DNA from: Chloroflexota bacterium
GTDB taxonomy: Bacteria; Chloroflexota; Anaerolineae; UBA2200; JACIWT01
Length of the DNA: 64,000 nt
NCBI GenBank assembly: GCA_014360825.1
Contig: JACIWT010000008.1
Span: 81,606-145,605 of the forward strand
Direction: 5' to 3'
The first letter of the stretch is position 1. The number at the start of each line of letters is the position of its first letter. The position numbers were made by a program, and so were the translations under genes. Shown here piece by piece: positions 1 through 8,298 of this stretch. The notes under the pieces are model-generated. The model had not been told where the DNA came from, did no database searches, and saw only the letters and a program-made list of their open reading frames with translations.

Positions 1-168
1 TTGTTGGGCCGTATAAGAGAGTTCCATCTCCGTGAAACTGATCTCCAAGCTGCGTTGATATTGCTGCTCTTTGAGACCCGGCCCCCATTGGCGATGAACA
101 GCCATCGCTGCACCAATGATACGATAGGTCAAGTCCTCATGCGGCCCCTCAATGCGCTTGTTAGTCAT
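1..168 (-). CDS. GxxExxY family protein, 5' part only
   Basis: Reading the minus strand from the ATG at 168 gives 56 codons that stay open to the window edge. The product starts MTNKRIEGPHEDLTYRIIG and continues with a GAAMAVHRQWGPG segment followed by the E-x-x-Y of the family name (GPG-LKEQQYQRSL). This matches the N-terminal half of GxxExxY proteins (PD-(D/E)XK_3 nuclease-like fold), small proteins of unknown role common in bacteria with large accessory genomes. A GGGAG ribosome site lies 5 bases upstream and a good promoter lies at 212-240. The catalytic half is outside the window, so whether the nuclease residues are intact cannot be judged. Confidence 0.82.
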   Translation of the reverse strand, partial: MTNKRIEGPHEDLTYRIIGAAMAVHRQWGPGLKEQQYQRSLEISFTEMELSYTAQQ

Positions 169-211
169 CGCATCTCCCGTCCTAAATTGTTTCCGCGACC
201 CTGCATTTGGC

Positions 212-240
212 ATTATATCATAACTGGTGGGTTTGTTCAA
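212..240 (-). promoter_or_regulatory. promoter of the GxxExxY gene
   Basis: On the minus strand TTGAAC (235-240) and TATAAT (212-217) are separated by 17 bases, about 45 bases upstream of the GxxExxY start. Confidence 0.7.
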
Positions 241-393
241 TTGCAGCGCTGTCAGCGGATTCCGGGAACAGATTGAGTAGATTGGGTTGGTATCGAGAGT
301 GCCTTTCTGGTAAGTAAATCCATTCAATCCGCTCCAAAAATCCGTTGACAGCGATCCGTTGACAGCAACCCCCAAGACAACAGGAGGCTCACG

Positions 394-1020
394 ATGTCCA
401 AATGGTCCACATTGGCAGACGCCATCGCTGACTTGGAAGCCCGGCTGCGCGATGCCGGCAACGCCGATTGGTCCGACGCCCAATTAGCCGAACATCTTGC
501 CACTGCCCTGGAACGCTACAGCGCCGTCGCCCCCTACACCCGCATCGCTACCCTCACCGCCTCGGTCGGTCTGCGCCGCTACAGCCTGGCCGCGCTCTCC
601 GACCGCTTCCCCGGCCGACGCGGCGTCGCGGCGGTGGAATGGCCCACCGGGCGCTATCCCCGCGCCTGGTGTCGCTTTGAAGTCGAATCCGACGCCGGCA
701 CCGACTACTTGGTCCTCCTCACCCTCGACGCTCCTGCCAGCGGCGATGCCATCTCCGTCCACACCCGCGGCCCCCATATCCTGGACGAGACCGACTCCAC
801 CATCCCCGAGACCGATCAACCCCACATCGTCAACGGGGCGGCCGGATACGCCGCCGAAGCATTGGCCCGCTCGCTGATGGGCAAGGTCACAGTGGAGCGG
901 GCCTACGATGCTCTGGCCTCCTGGGGACGGCTGCGGGCCCGTGAGTTCGAGGTCTGGCTGCGTGAGGTGTCGTCCCGCGAGATCATCGCCGATCACCTGA
1001 TTGTGGAGCCAGGTCTGTGA
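394..1020 (+). CDS. phage-like protein, possible head-tail adaptor (208 aa)
   Basis: Function not recognised with certainty. The ATG is preceded by AGGAGG at 382-387. The product is soluble, acidic and alanine-rich, with an N-terminal helical segment (about residues 1-45), a central beta-rich part with a WPTGRYPRAWCRFEVES stretch, and a C-terminal helical region. This layout and its position as first gene of a module ending in tail/baseplate-like genes suggest a phage connector or adaptor protein. Its stop codon overlaps the next start (GTGA at 1017-1020), so the two are translationally coupled. No capsid, terminase or portal gene is visible, so it could equally belong to a domesticated tail-like apparatus. 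Confidence 0.6.
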   Translation: MSKWSTLADAIADLEARLRDAGNADWSDAQLAEHLATALERYSAVAPYTRIATLTASVGLRRYSLAALSDRFPGRRGVAAVEWPTGRYPRAWCRFEVESDAGTDYLVLLTLDAPASGDAISVHTRGPHILDETDSTIPETDQPHIVNGAAGYAAEALARSLMGKVTVERAYDALASWGRLRAREFEVWLREVSSREIIADHLIVEPGL

Positions 1021-1484
1021 ACACGGCCACCCTGCACGTCGAACCCGACCCACCCGATGGCGAACCCCACGTCATCCTCTACCATCCTGCCCAAGGCATC
1101 CGGGTCTGGTACCCCTGGGATGACCCGGCCCCCGCCCTATTCGCTCTGCGCTACGAGCGGGTGGTCACCTTTCGGGTCCGCCAATCTGACCTGCGCGCCC
1201 TGGCCTGCGGCGACCGTGCCTTGGCCCGCGCCCTAATCGAGCGCACCACCGACCTCCACGACCTGATCCGCCGCCGCACCGGGCGCCGTGTCTCCCTGCG
1301 CACCCTCGTCGCCCTCAACCTGGGCGAACCCCCTCCTGCTCCCTCCCCCGTCGACGAGGGCGGGCTGGCGTGGGAGGCGGCTACGGGCGCGCTTATCCTC
1401 CTCTCTGAACTATGGACACTCTACGCCGGCTGCGGACTTCTGTGGGTGGGCGAGAGCGAGCGCTTGGCCTGGCCGCCGGAATAG
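1017..1484 (+). CDS. hypothetical protein of phage-like module (155 aa)
   Basis: Unrecognised. It starts at a GTG overlapping the upstream TGA. The protein has an N-terminal beta-rich half (residues 5-55, with an IRVWYPWDDP stretch), a basic helical middle (RALIERTTDLHDLIRRRTGRR, split here by context at residues 70-95) and a hydrophobic C-terminal segment (GALILLSELWTLYAGCGLLWV region) that could be one membrane or coiled helix. Tight coupling on both sides, with 14 bases to the next start, makes it part of the same transcription unit as the tail-like 719-residue protein. A minor tail or chaperone role is a guess. Confidence 0.55.
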   Translation: MNTATLHVEPDPPDGEPHVILYHPAQGIRVWYPWDDPAPALFALRYERVVTFRVRQSDLRALACGDRALARALIERTTDLHDLIRRRTGRRVSLRTLVALNLGEPPPAPSPVDEGGLAWEAATGALILLSELWTLYAGCGLLWVGESERLAWPPE

Positions 1485-1498
1485 AGGAGTGATGCGTG

Positions 1499-3658
1499 AT
1501 GCGTAACCTAACGGATACCTTGCGGGCGGCGGTGCGGTCACTGCGGCGCACACCTGCGGTTGAGGCGGATATTCGGGATAAGCAAGTGCGCTGGGAAACG
1601 CTTTACGGCGATGGCTGGATGTCCGTCGGTGACCTGTGCGCTGCTTGTGTGGCTGGTAGCACGATCGTGCGGGTGATGTTAGAAACAGATGGCGAGATCT
1701 GGACGCAGGTGATCACGGACGTCAACCAGGAAAGTCAATGGCAGTGGGGGGACCCCAACCCCTGGGTGTTGCGGGCGTCTAACGCCCTGCCCCCGCCCTA
1801 CGGCGATGTGGCCATCGTCCGTGATGACAATGGCACGATTCGCGTTTTCTTCTTCGAGGGGACCTACACGCGGTTGATCAACGAGATTCAGTCCACCGAT
1901 GGGGGCTACACCTGGAGCGCCAAGCGGACGGTGAAGAACTTAGGGAACTACTCCGGGAACTACTATTTCCGGATTGCTGCGGGTGGTGGTGAGGCGATTT
2001 TCTACGCTACCAGCATTGAGGGGATGCGCTACGTCTATCGGTGCGATTACAACGGCGGGTCGGTGCTACAGATCACGAACCTGGTAGACGAATACGGGCC
2101 TGAGTTTGACTACTGTCGGGGGTTGGCGGTGGCGTATCACGACTCGAAGTGGTATTTGGTGGCGGCGATACGGCGGTTGCAGGACTCCCGGATTGTCTCC
2201 ACGGTAGTGAGTGAGGGGTCTTGGACTACGCCACAGCGGATAGTTCCTCCTGGGTATGCTTCGGCTGGGTTTGACCCCTGGTGGCCTTCCTTGACCTATT
2301 GTGAAGGTGCCACAGAGGGGCAAGTATGGGCACTGATCTATATAGATGACTTCTCGGCGTCTGGTATGGAATGGCGGATGCCGATGTACATTAAGTCGCG
2401 GGATTTCGACCACTGGAGTTATGCCACGCCTTTGAATGAGGACATGACGAACCTCCATCGGGTTTGTGCCACCTGGTTCAACCTGGCGCTGTATGCCAAC
2501 TCAGAGGCCACGGTGAACCGGGCGCGGTTTTACTACGGTGGGCATGCGGATATGAACTGGACCTGTCCACAGAGTCGGATCTTGGGCTACTGGTGCCTGG
2601 AGCGGCCAGGCCATGGGCGGTTGGTGGTGGACCTGGATAATTCCGATGGCGCACTCAACGACCTGGGCCAGCCAGGGGCGACAGAGGAGGCGGTGAAGCT
2701 ACTATCTGTGGTGGTATTAAAACAGGGATATACCACCAGTAGTGGTAGGGAGCTGGTGGAGATGCGCCCGTTCTTCATTGATCGGATTGAGCGCCGCGTC
2801 GGGGCGTCGGGGACGCGGTGGGTGCGTCCGTCGGCGTGGGTGAGGCTTTACTGTGTGGACGGGTGGGAACTGTTTCGGCGGTGGAAAGCGGATGCGACCT
2901 TCACGTTCAAGGGTAAGACGGTGAAGTGGGTGATAGAGGAGTTAGCGGCGCGGGTGGGCTTTTTCTCGGTGATGTTCGATGGGTCCCCTGAGTGGGACAC
3001 CATCGTCGAGAACGTAGCGGTGTCTGGACACATCCTGGGCTATTGGGGGCGGTACGTGCGTGCTTGGGGGCGGTGGTGGCCTGCGGATCAGTACAGTGGG
3101 GCGCTGGAGACGCCGCGAACGGGCTTGCAGGTACTGAACGACCTGTTATCGTTGGTGGGTGGGCGTGCGCGTTGGGGTAGTGGTTTTTACACAGGGGGCT
3201 TGTATTGTTTCATTCCGTGGAAGCAGTCATCGGACCCGCCCACGGATTACGACTATGGGACCAGCAATGAGATACTTCGTGGGTCCTATTTAGTGGGCGT
3301 AGTAGGGCCGACGCGGGTGCGAGCGGTGGGATATGGGGCGGGTTATCAGGTCAAGGACATACAGCGGGCAAGTGAACTGGGGATGGACACATTTGATGTG
3401 GTATCGCGTCGGCAGTGGAATACGGTGCAGTTGTGTTGGTCTGCGGCTGAGGCGGTGATAAGGGATAGCCAGGCGATGAACTATTCGGGGTGGTTTGAGG
3501 CGGGGTTGAATCCGGCGCTGGAGTTGTTCGATTTCATTGGGATTACGGATGCAAGGGCTGGGCTTGCTTCAGCCAAGCGGCGGGTGGTGGGCATTGAGCA
3601 CGTGTGGGAGCCTGGACGTGGGACATATCAGCAGCGGGTATGGATTGAGGGGGTATAA
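1499..3658 (+). CDS. large phage tail-hub-like protein with sialidase-type repeats (719 aa)
   Basis: ATG at 1499 lies 8-9 bases after GAGGAG; a GTG one codon earlier is a less likely start. Residues about 40-400 look like a beta-propeller of BNR/sialidase type: an S-x-D-x-G-x-T-W box (STDGGYTWS) and repeated short aromatic-rich strands. After about residue 410 the character changes to a tail hub/late-control-D-like part rich in Trp and Tyr, ending with a segment on a 'defining' position (LELFDFIGITDA) and a final beta hairpin typical of tail proteins that define local coordinate frames. Codon choice is G-ending rich and unlike its neighbours. The combination suggests a tail tip or hub that binds a surface glycan. 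Domain assignment is by eye. Confidence 0.55.
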   Translation: MRNLTDTLRAAVRSLRRTPAVEADIRDKQVRWETLYGDGWMSVGDLCAACVAGSTIVRVMLETDGEIWTQVITDVNQESQWQWGDPNPWVLRASNALPPPYGDVAIVRDDNGTIRVFFFEGTYTRLINEIQSTDGGYTWSAKRTVKNLGNYSGNYYFRIAAGGGEAIFYATSIEGMRYVYRCDYNGGSVLQITNLVDEYGPEFDYCRGLAVAYHDSKWYLVAAIRRLQDSRIVSTVVSEGSWTTPQRIVPPGYASAGFDPWWPSLTYCEGATEGQVWALIYIDDFSASGMEWRMPMYIKSRDFDHWSYATPLNEDMTNLHRVCATWFNLALYANSEATVNRARFYYGGHADMNWTCPQSRILGYWCLERPGHGRLVVDLDNSDGALNDLGQPGATEEAVKLLSVVVLKQGYTTSSGRELVEMRPFFIDRIERRVGASGTRWVRPSAWVRLYCVDGWELFRRWKADATFTFKGKTVKWVIEELAARVGFFSVMFDGSPEWDTIVENVAVSGHILGYWGRYVRAWGRWWPADQYSGALETPRTGLQVLNDLLSLVGGRARWGSGFYTGGLYCFIPWKQSSDPPTDYDYGTSNEILRGSYLVGVVGPTRVRAVGYGAGYQVKDIQRASELGMDTFDVVSRRQWNTVQLCWSAAEAVIRDSQAMNYSGWFEAGLNPALELFDFIGITDARAGLASAKRRVVGIEHVWEPGRGTYQQRVWIEGV

Positions 3659-3660
3659 AG

Positions 3661-3697
3661 ATGCAGGGTGCAGGGGGCAGGAGGCAAGAGGTAGGGA
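3661..3697 (+). repeat. GCAGG-type short repeat
   Basis: A run of overlapping TGCAGGG/GGCAGGAGG units directly after the tail-hub stop codon. The same sequence family, longer, lies at 8230-8298 within the TPP/dehydrogenase operon. Confidence 0.6.
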
Positions 3698-3810
3698 GTT
3701 CCGTGCAATTGGTGATTTCAGCGTCGCCCCTCCCCTGCAGCCCGTGCTATCGCTTGTCATATTATCACAGGAGCCGCGTGGCGTCAAGACCTGTGATCGA
3801 ATAAGAGAGA

Positions 3811-3876
3811 CAATGGGCTTAAGCCCATTGTCCCAGCCCATTGTCTAAGCGCAACGCATCGCCGTCTGGAGACGGC
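3811..3876. repeat. two perfect hairpins between phage-like genes
   Basis: CAATGGGCTTAAGCCCATTG (3811-3830) is a perfect 20-bp palindrome; a second hairpin, GCCGTCT-GG-AGACGGC, follows at 3861-3876. Half of the first palindrome is repeated just downstream (CCCATTGTC at about 3837). They could end transcription, or be mobile palindromic units. The 3659-3917 gap holds no gene that I can support. Confidence 0.7.
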
Positions 3877-3917
3877 TCCCACGATCGCGCCGATTATCTG
3901 CTAACTGGAGGTATCCC

Positions 3918-4211
3918 ATGATCATCCACCCCGCTATCATCCGCGCCTTCGACGAAGCGTCGTGGACGGCGACCGTCGAACTGGTCGGCTACGAGAACTC
4001 GCTTCTAATGGGCGTACCGGTGGCTATGGACATCCGCCCTGACCTGATCGCGCCGGGGGTGCAATGCGGGGTCCTCCTCTTCGACGACATCAACCCGGCC
4101 GATGGGTGCGTGTTCTGTCTCTACGGGGCGACTCCCGCCCCCGACCCGCGCTTCGACCCAGTGCACGGTCACCGCCACCGCGGCCTGGAGGGCGATGGGC
4201 CGAAACTGTGA
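3918..4211 (+). CDS. baseplate/spike-like small phage protein (97 aa)
   Basis: Starts at ATG after a TGGAGG ribosome site. The product MIIHPAIIRAFDEASWTATV, followed by a beta-rich VELVGYENSLLMGVPVA part and a G-rich turn (GVQCGVLLFDDINPADG), resembles the OB-fold N-terminal domain of gpV/gp45-type baseplate or spike proteins, where a short N-terminal barrel precedes the spike; here no spike helix follows. The C-terminus is His-rich (HGHRHRG). It is separated from the tail-hub gene by 259 bases with hairpins, so it may be on a separate transcript. Moderate certainty as a gene, lower for function. Confidence 0.55.
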   Translation: MIIHPAIIRAFDEASWTATVELVGYENSLLMGVPVAMDIRPDLIAPGVQCGVLLFDDINPADGCVFCLYGATPAPDPRFDPVHGHRHRGLEGDGPKL

Positions 4212-4215
4212 AGGG

Positions 4216-4365
4216 ATGGTGGTCCGCGGATACATAGCGGATGAACGGATTGCTATCAGCGGATGGGTAGCGGATTAGCGGATATATGGGCGATAGGGCG
4301 ATGCATTCGCTAATCCGCTATGCCGAAGGACATCCGCTGATGAACTATCAGCGAATTGAGGTGAG
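4216..4365. repeat. AGCGGAT-family repeat block
   Basis: Noncoding stretch with many copies of AGCGGAT/ATCCGCT, including TAGCGGATTAGCGGAT and its reverse complement, plus a TGCCGAAGGACATCCGCT unit. It matches, in inverted orientation, the 103-bp tandem repeat at 12673-12878. Confidence 0.75.
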
Positions 4366-4398
4366 TTTCCACACCCGCTCCGGGGAGAAGAAAACACT

Positions 4399-4427
4399 TT
4401 GACAAGATCACCCTGGCTGTATATAGT
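4399..4427 (+). promoter_or_regulatory. promoter of the YfhO-family gene
   Basis: TTGACA (4399-4404), 17-base spacer, TATAGT (4422-4427); 45 bases upstream of the start codon. Confidence 0.75.
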
Positions 4428-4472
4428 GGGGTGGACGGTCGTATCTCTTCGGCCTGCCAACGAGGGTGTTGA

Positions 4473-6761
4473 ATGCAATCTCGCACGCCAGGGTATGCTC
4501 AGGCGAAACAAAAGTGCTGGCAAGATGCGCTTTCGCTCGCCACACTGACGCTGCTCGTACTGGCGTTTTTCTGGCCCCTGCTCTCCGGCCGCTACTGGAT
4601 ACCGTGGGGCGGCGGCGACCTGGTCTCCTTTCTGTGGCCCACCTGGCGCTTTGCCGCGCGCTCCCTGCGCCAGGGGATTTTCCCTCTGTGGAACCCGACC
4701 CTCTACGCCGGTGCACCCTTCGCCGCCGATCACCAGTCCTGCCTCTTCTACCCCATCCACCTGCTCCTCTTCCTGGTGGGTGGGGAGCCAAGTTATGAGG
4801 TTATGGAGGGGCTGGTGGTTTACCACATAGTTCTCGCCGCCGCGCTGATGTACCTCCTCCTGCGCGACAAGGGCCTCAGCCGAACCGCGTCTGTCTTCGG
4901 GGGGCTTGCTTTTACCCTATCCGACCCTTTCATCACCCACATCGGCAACCTCAACCTCAACGCCACCATCGCTTACCTGCCCGCGCTGATCCTGCTCGCC
5001 GATCGCGCCTTCACCCGCCGGTCCTTGCACTTCGCCGCGGCAGCGGAGGCAGTGCTGGCCATTGCAGCCCTGGCGGGACACGGGCAAATGCTGCTCTTCC
5101 TCGGCCTGGCTCTCGCCATCCTGACGCTATATCGCATCTATGCTGCCAGGCGGCTGGGCGTTCGAGCGGCCGCGGGTGTGGCGGCTCTGGCAGCGATAGT
5201 CGTCCTGGTGGGTATGGCGGCGGCAGCAGTGGCCCTCTACCCCGCCTATGAGTTGGGGTCCCATACCGCCCGCGCCGGACTATCGTGGGCAGAAGCGACC
5301 CGCTACTCTCTGCCCTGGCAAGCGCTGGTTGGGTTGGTGGTCCCCGGCTTCTATGGTCGCGGACCTCAGAACTTTTGGGGCTCATGGGATCGGGTCGAGG
5401 TGGGATATGTGGGCGTATTGACACTGGCCTTGGCCGTGGCGGGATTGCTGGCGGGGCGAAGGAAGGAAAGCCCGATCTCCACCGACGTGGGGCAATTTCC
5501 AGCGGCGTTCTTCGCCCTCCTGGTGGTCGTCGGATTTGCCCTGGCCCTCGGAGGCCACACTCCCGTCTACCGTTTGATCTACTGGCTGCCGGGGTTCCGC
5601 GGCGTCCGCGCCCCCGCCCGGCTGGTGGTACTAGGCGACTTCGGGTTGGCCGCGCTGGCCGCTTACGGGCTGGACCGTATCCGCCATTCGCGCCGCGGTC
5701 AGATCGCGGTTATCGTTATGTTAACTGCCGCGCTCGTCCTATCCGCCTGGCTACTTAGGGCTGTATCTGTTCCCGCCGACCGGTGGGAGAGGACGCGAAA
5801 TGCCCTCTGGATGGCGGTGGCTTTGTGTTGCCTGGGGCTATTGTGGCTCTGGGCAGTGGCGCGCAGATATGGGACACGCTGGCTGGGCGGGGTTGCCGTC
5901 GCGATTCTGGCCCTCGACCTGATCCTGAGCGGCTCGATGGTGGAGGTCCAGCGGGAGGATCCGACCACGGGTTACCAGCATGATGATGTCGTAGCATTCT
6001 TGCGCCGCGACCCGGGTCTCTACCGCATTGACTCCAGCGCCGCCAGCGCCTGGCAACCCGACGCCGCCGCCGTATACGGCCTATACGATATCGGTGGAGT
6101 CGCCAATCCGCTGAATCTCGCCACCTATGAGACCTACCGCTGGAGCATCGGGGCGCGAGGCGACAGGCTGTACGGACTCTTGGGGGTCAAATACGTGTTG
6201 GCCGATAAGGGCAGCCCTCCCGGAGACGAGCGGCTGGTGCCCGTTTACACCGCTGGGTCCGACGTGGATATCTACCTGAACACCACCGCCTATCCAATGG
6301 CGCAACTCATCTACCAAGCGGTGGAGGTGGAAAGCGCTGAGGCCGCCTTGGCTGCGGTTCACGCCCCCGATTTTGACCCGGCGCAAATCGTGGTGCTGCA
6401 AGAGAAACCGATGCCGGTCCAGGAGCCGGGCAACCAGCCCCGTTCCATTTCTTTCATCGAATACTCGTGCAATCGTCTCTCGCTCCAGGTGAGTACGCCC
6501 ACGCCCGCCTATCTCCTGCTGAGCGAGGTCTATTATCCTGGCTGGCGGGCGACCATAGATAGTCAGCCGACGAGGGTCCTCCAGGCGGACTACCTTTTCC
6601 GCGCCATCTACATCCCCCCAGGAGACCATGAAGTGCGCCTCTGGTTTTCGCCCTCCAGTTTCTGGATTGGGCTGTCCTTGAGCGCGCTAAGTTGGTTGGG
6701 ATTGGCAGCCTGGGGCCTCGCCTGGTGGAAGAAATTTTTCCGCCAGCGTGGCACCACCTGA
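4473..6761 (+). CDS. YfhO-family membrane protein (762 aa)
   Basis: Large polytopic protein with about 12-13 hydrophobic segments in the first 480 residues, then a C-terminal soluble/outside domain (about residues 500-720) and a last membrane helix near 735. The N-terminal FWPLLSGRYWIPWGGGDL part and the SLRQGIFPLWNPTLYAGAPF motif are typical of YfhO/DUF6044-type GT-C fold proteins, which are thought to modify cell-surface polymers with a polyprenyl-phosphate sugar donor. The C-terminal YYPGWRATIDSQPTRV segment is also a family hallmark. The gene is monocistronic with its own promoter and meets the opposite SCP2 gene only 9 bases after its stop. Substrate unknown. Confidence 0.88.
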   Translation: MQSRTPGYAQAKQKCWQDALSLATLTLLVLAFFWPLLSGRYWIPWGGGDLVSFLWPTWRFAARSLRQGIFPLWNPTLYAGAPFAADHQSCLFYPIHLLLFLVGGEPSYEVMEGLVVYHIVLAAALMYLLLRDKGLSRTASVFGGLAFTLSDPFITHIGNLNLNATIAYLPALILLADRAFTRRSLHFAAAAEAVLAIAALAGHGQMLLFLGLALAILTLYRIYAARRLGVRAAAGVAALAAIVVLVGMAAAAVALYPAYELGSHTARAGLSWAEATRYSLPWQALVGLVVPGFYGRGPQNFWGSWDRVEVGYVGVLTLALAVAGLLAGRRKESPISTDVGQFPAAFFALLVVVGFALALGGHTPVYRLIYWLPGFRGVRAPARLVVLGDFGLAALAAYGLDRIRHSRRGQIAVIVMLTAALVLSAWLLRAVSVPADRWERTRNALWMAVALCCLGLLWLWAVARRYGTRWLGGVAVAILALDLILSGSMVEVQREDPTTGYQHDDVVAFLRRDPGLYRIDSSAASAWQPDAAAVYGLYDIGGVANPLNLATYETYRWSIGARGDRLYGLLGVKYVLADKGSPPGDERLVPVYTAGSDVDIYLNTTAYPMAQLIYQAVEVESAEAALAAVHAPDFDPAQIVVLQEKPMPVQEPGNQPRSISFIEYSCNRLSLQVSTPTPAYLLLSEVYYPGWRATIDSQPTRVLQADYLFRAIYIPPGDHEVRLWFSPSSFWIGLSLSALSWLGLAAWGLAWWKKFFRQRGTT

Positions 6762-6770
6762 CCACTGCCG

Positions 6771-7205
6771 CTACTTTGGCTCGCCGGGCAGGTTGTATTG
6801 GGCGTAGTTGCCCTCAAACTCGGTGGGGATGGTGCGCAGGATTTCCACCCAGCGAATGATGCGGTTGGCGCCCTGCAAGAGTTGCAGGAATGGGCCCTGG
6901 GTCTTGAGTTTGCGCATCGTGATGGCCTTGGTGGCTCCCATCTTGCCGCGCAGGATATCTACCCACACGCCGTACGAGCCGGACAGGGTGAACTGGGTGG
7001 GACGCTGCCCTAGCCAAACCGCGTTCATCTTCCCGTCCACGTTGTCGAAGCCGACCACGATCTGCTCGGCTACACCCTGGGCGGGTTCGGGCTCGAGAAC
7101 GAGAGTGTACGACTCGTTGTTCCCCTTCGCTAGTTCGAGATACTCCGGGTCGGCGTTGGTTCTCTTCTTGACCTCTTCCAGATACTCCAAAGAACCCAGT
7201 TTCAT
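6771..7205 (-). CDS. SCP2 sterol-binding-domain protein
   Basis: 144 residues with the layout of a stand-alone SCP2 (sterol carrier protein) domain: N-terminal helix (EYLEEVKKRTNADPEY), then strands around GNNESYTLVLEPEP, an acidic-hydrophobic tunnel region, and the TLSGSYGVWVDILRGKMGATKA segment followed by a LKTQGPFLQLLQ helix where these proteins carry their lipid-binding pocket. Such proteins bind fatty acyl or related hydrophobic molecules. Its ATG overlaps the stop of the upstream dehydrogenase (ATGA at 7202-7205), so it is the last gene of the TPP-enzyme operon. Confidence 0.85.
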   Translation of the reverse strand: MKLGSLEYLEEVKKRTNADPEYLELAKGNNESYTLVLEPEPAQGVAEQIVVGFDNVDGKMNAVWLGQRPTQFTLSGSYGVWVDILRGKMGATKAITMRKLKTQGPFLQLLQGANRIIRWVEILRTIPTEFEGNYAQYNLPGEPK

Positions 7206-8227
7206 GATTCCCCTCCTATCTGAACCAGGATTTTGACGGCTCCGGAGCCGGGTGTATCTAACAGATGGAACCCCTTGGTCACCACGTCATTTAGAGCGAT
7301 CTCGTGGGAGATCAGCGATTCTACATCTACCCGGTGTTGGGCGATGAAGTCTATGGCAGCGGGAAACTCGGCCCGTCCCATAAGGCTGCCCTCAATGCAC
7401 AAGTCGCCCATGACCACGCTCATGAAATCGGTCTCCACTGGCTCCACGCACAGGCCGATGAGGAAGATCTGCCCGCCCTTGCGGACGAGGGAGATGGCGT
7501 CGCGGAATGGCTCTGGCGCGCCAGTGCAGATGTACACCACGTCGGGGCCCCAGCCATCGGTCAGGTCGGCTAACGCAACGCCCACGTGGTCGCGGTTCGG
7601 GTCCAGCACGGCCGCCGCACCGAGCCGACCTGCCAGCGCTGCACGGACCGGGTCCACTTCAGTCACGGCCGCCGTTCGCGCCCCAGCCAGCAGGGCGCAC
7701 TGCAGGGTTAGCAGCCCGATGGGGCCAGCACCCATCACCAACGCGTTGTCCCCCGGCTTGAGTCGTGAGCGCCGGACGCCATGCAGTGCGATGGTAAGCG
7801 ACTCCACCAGCGCGCCCTGGCGCAGGGTAACACCATCGGGCAAGCGATGGAGGCCCCGGACAGGAGCCTTCACGTACTCTGCCATGCCCCCATCGTGGCT
7901 GACGCCGATCATCATCACACTCTCGCAAGCATCCGGCCGCCCCTCTCGACAGGGCAAGCACTCACCGCAGGGGATGGCATCGTTTACCACCACCCGATCG
8001 CCGATTCGCCAGTCCGCCACGCCCGGGCCCACCTCCACAATGGTGCCGGCGAACTCGTGTCCGATGACCAACCCCGGCTCGTACATCCCGGTGTGGAATG
8101 CCTCCAAATCGGTCCCGCAGATGCCACAGTACCCAACGCGGATCAGCGCCTCACCGCGGTCCAATTCAGGCCGTGGCACCTCTGTTACCTCGATTTGTCC
8201 TCTCCCTCGGAAGACCGCCGCCTTCAT
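7202..8227 (-). CDS. zinc-dependent medium-chain dehydrogenase (butanediol/sorbitol dehydrogenase type)
   Basis: 341 residues from ATG 8227, which has an AGGAAG ribosome site; upstream in-frame codons lie in a short repeat and are not part of the protein. Catalytic-zinc motif CGICGTDLEAFHTG and GHEFAGTIVEVG near residues 37-75, structural-zinc cysteines in CGECLPCREGRPDAC (about 95-110), and a Rossmann GAGPIGLLTLQ (about 170). This is the medium-chain dehydrogenase family (threonine, sorbitol, butanediol dehydrogenases). Co-transcription with an acetolactate-synthase-like TPP enzyme suggests it reduces or oxidises the hydroxyketone or sugar-acid product; exact substrate not readable. Confidence 0.9.
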   Translation of the reverse strand: MKAAVFRGRGQIEVTEVPRPELDRGEALIRVGYCGICGTDLEAFHTGMYEPGLVIGHEFAGTIVEVGPGVADWRIGDRVVVNDAIPCGECLPCREGRPDACESVMMIGVSHDGGMAEYVKAPVRGLHRLPDGVTLRQGALVESLTIALHGVRRSRLKPGDNALVMGAGPIGLLTLQCALLAGARTAAVTEVDPVRAALAGRLGAAAVLDPNRDHVGVALADLTDGWGPDVVYICTGAPEPFRDAISLVRKGGQIFLIGLCVEPVETDFMSVVMGDLCIEGSLMGRAEFPAAIDFIAQHRVDVESLISHEIALNDVVTKGFHLLDTPGSGAVKILVQIGGES

Positions 8228-8229
8228 TG

Positions 8230-8298
8230 CTCTTCCTGCCCCTTGCATCTTGCATCCTGCCCCTTGCATCCCGCCTCTTGCATCCTGCCTCCTGCCCA
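8230..8298 (-). repeat. GGCAGGATGCAAG short tandem repeat between operon genes
   Basis: Irregular repeats of GGCAGGATGCAAG/GGGCAGGAGGCAGG fill the 71-base gap between the TPP gene stop and the dehydrogenase start. The last copy supplies the AGGAAG ribosome site of the dehydrogenase. Related copy at 3661-3697. Confidence 0.75.

Noticed and set aside
3918..4211. Full gpV-type spike protein
   Set aside because: Only a short N-terminal barrel-like part is present; no spike helix repeats, so only 'baseplate-like' is stated.
4275..4826. Long open frames on the minus strand opposite the YfhO gene start
   Set aside because: They run through the ATCCGCT repeat block and the promoter; composition is that of a shadow frame with Arg/Gly/Pro excess.
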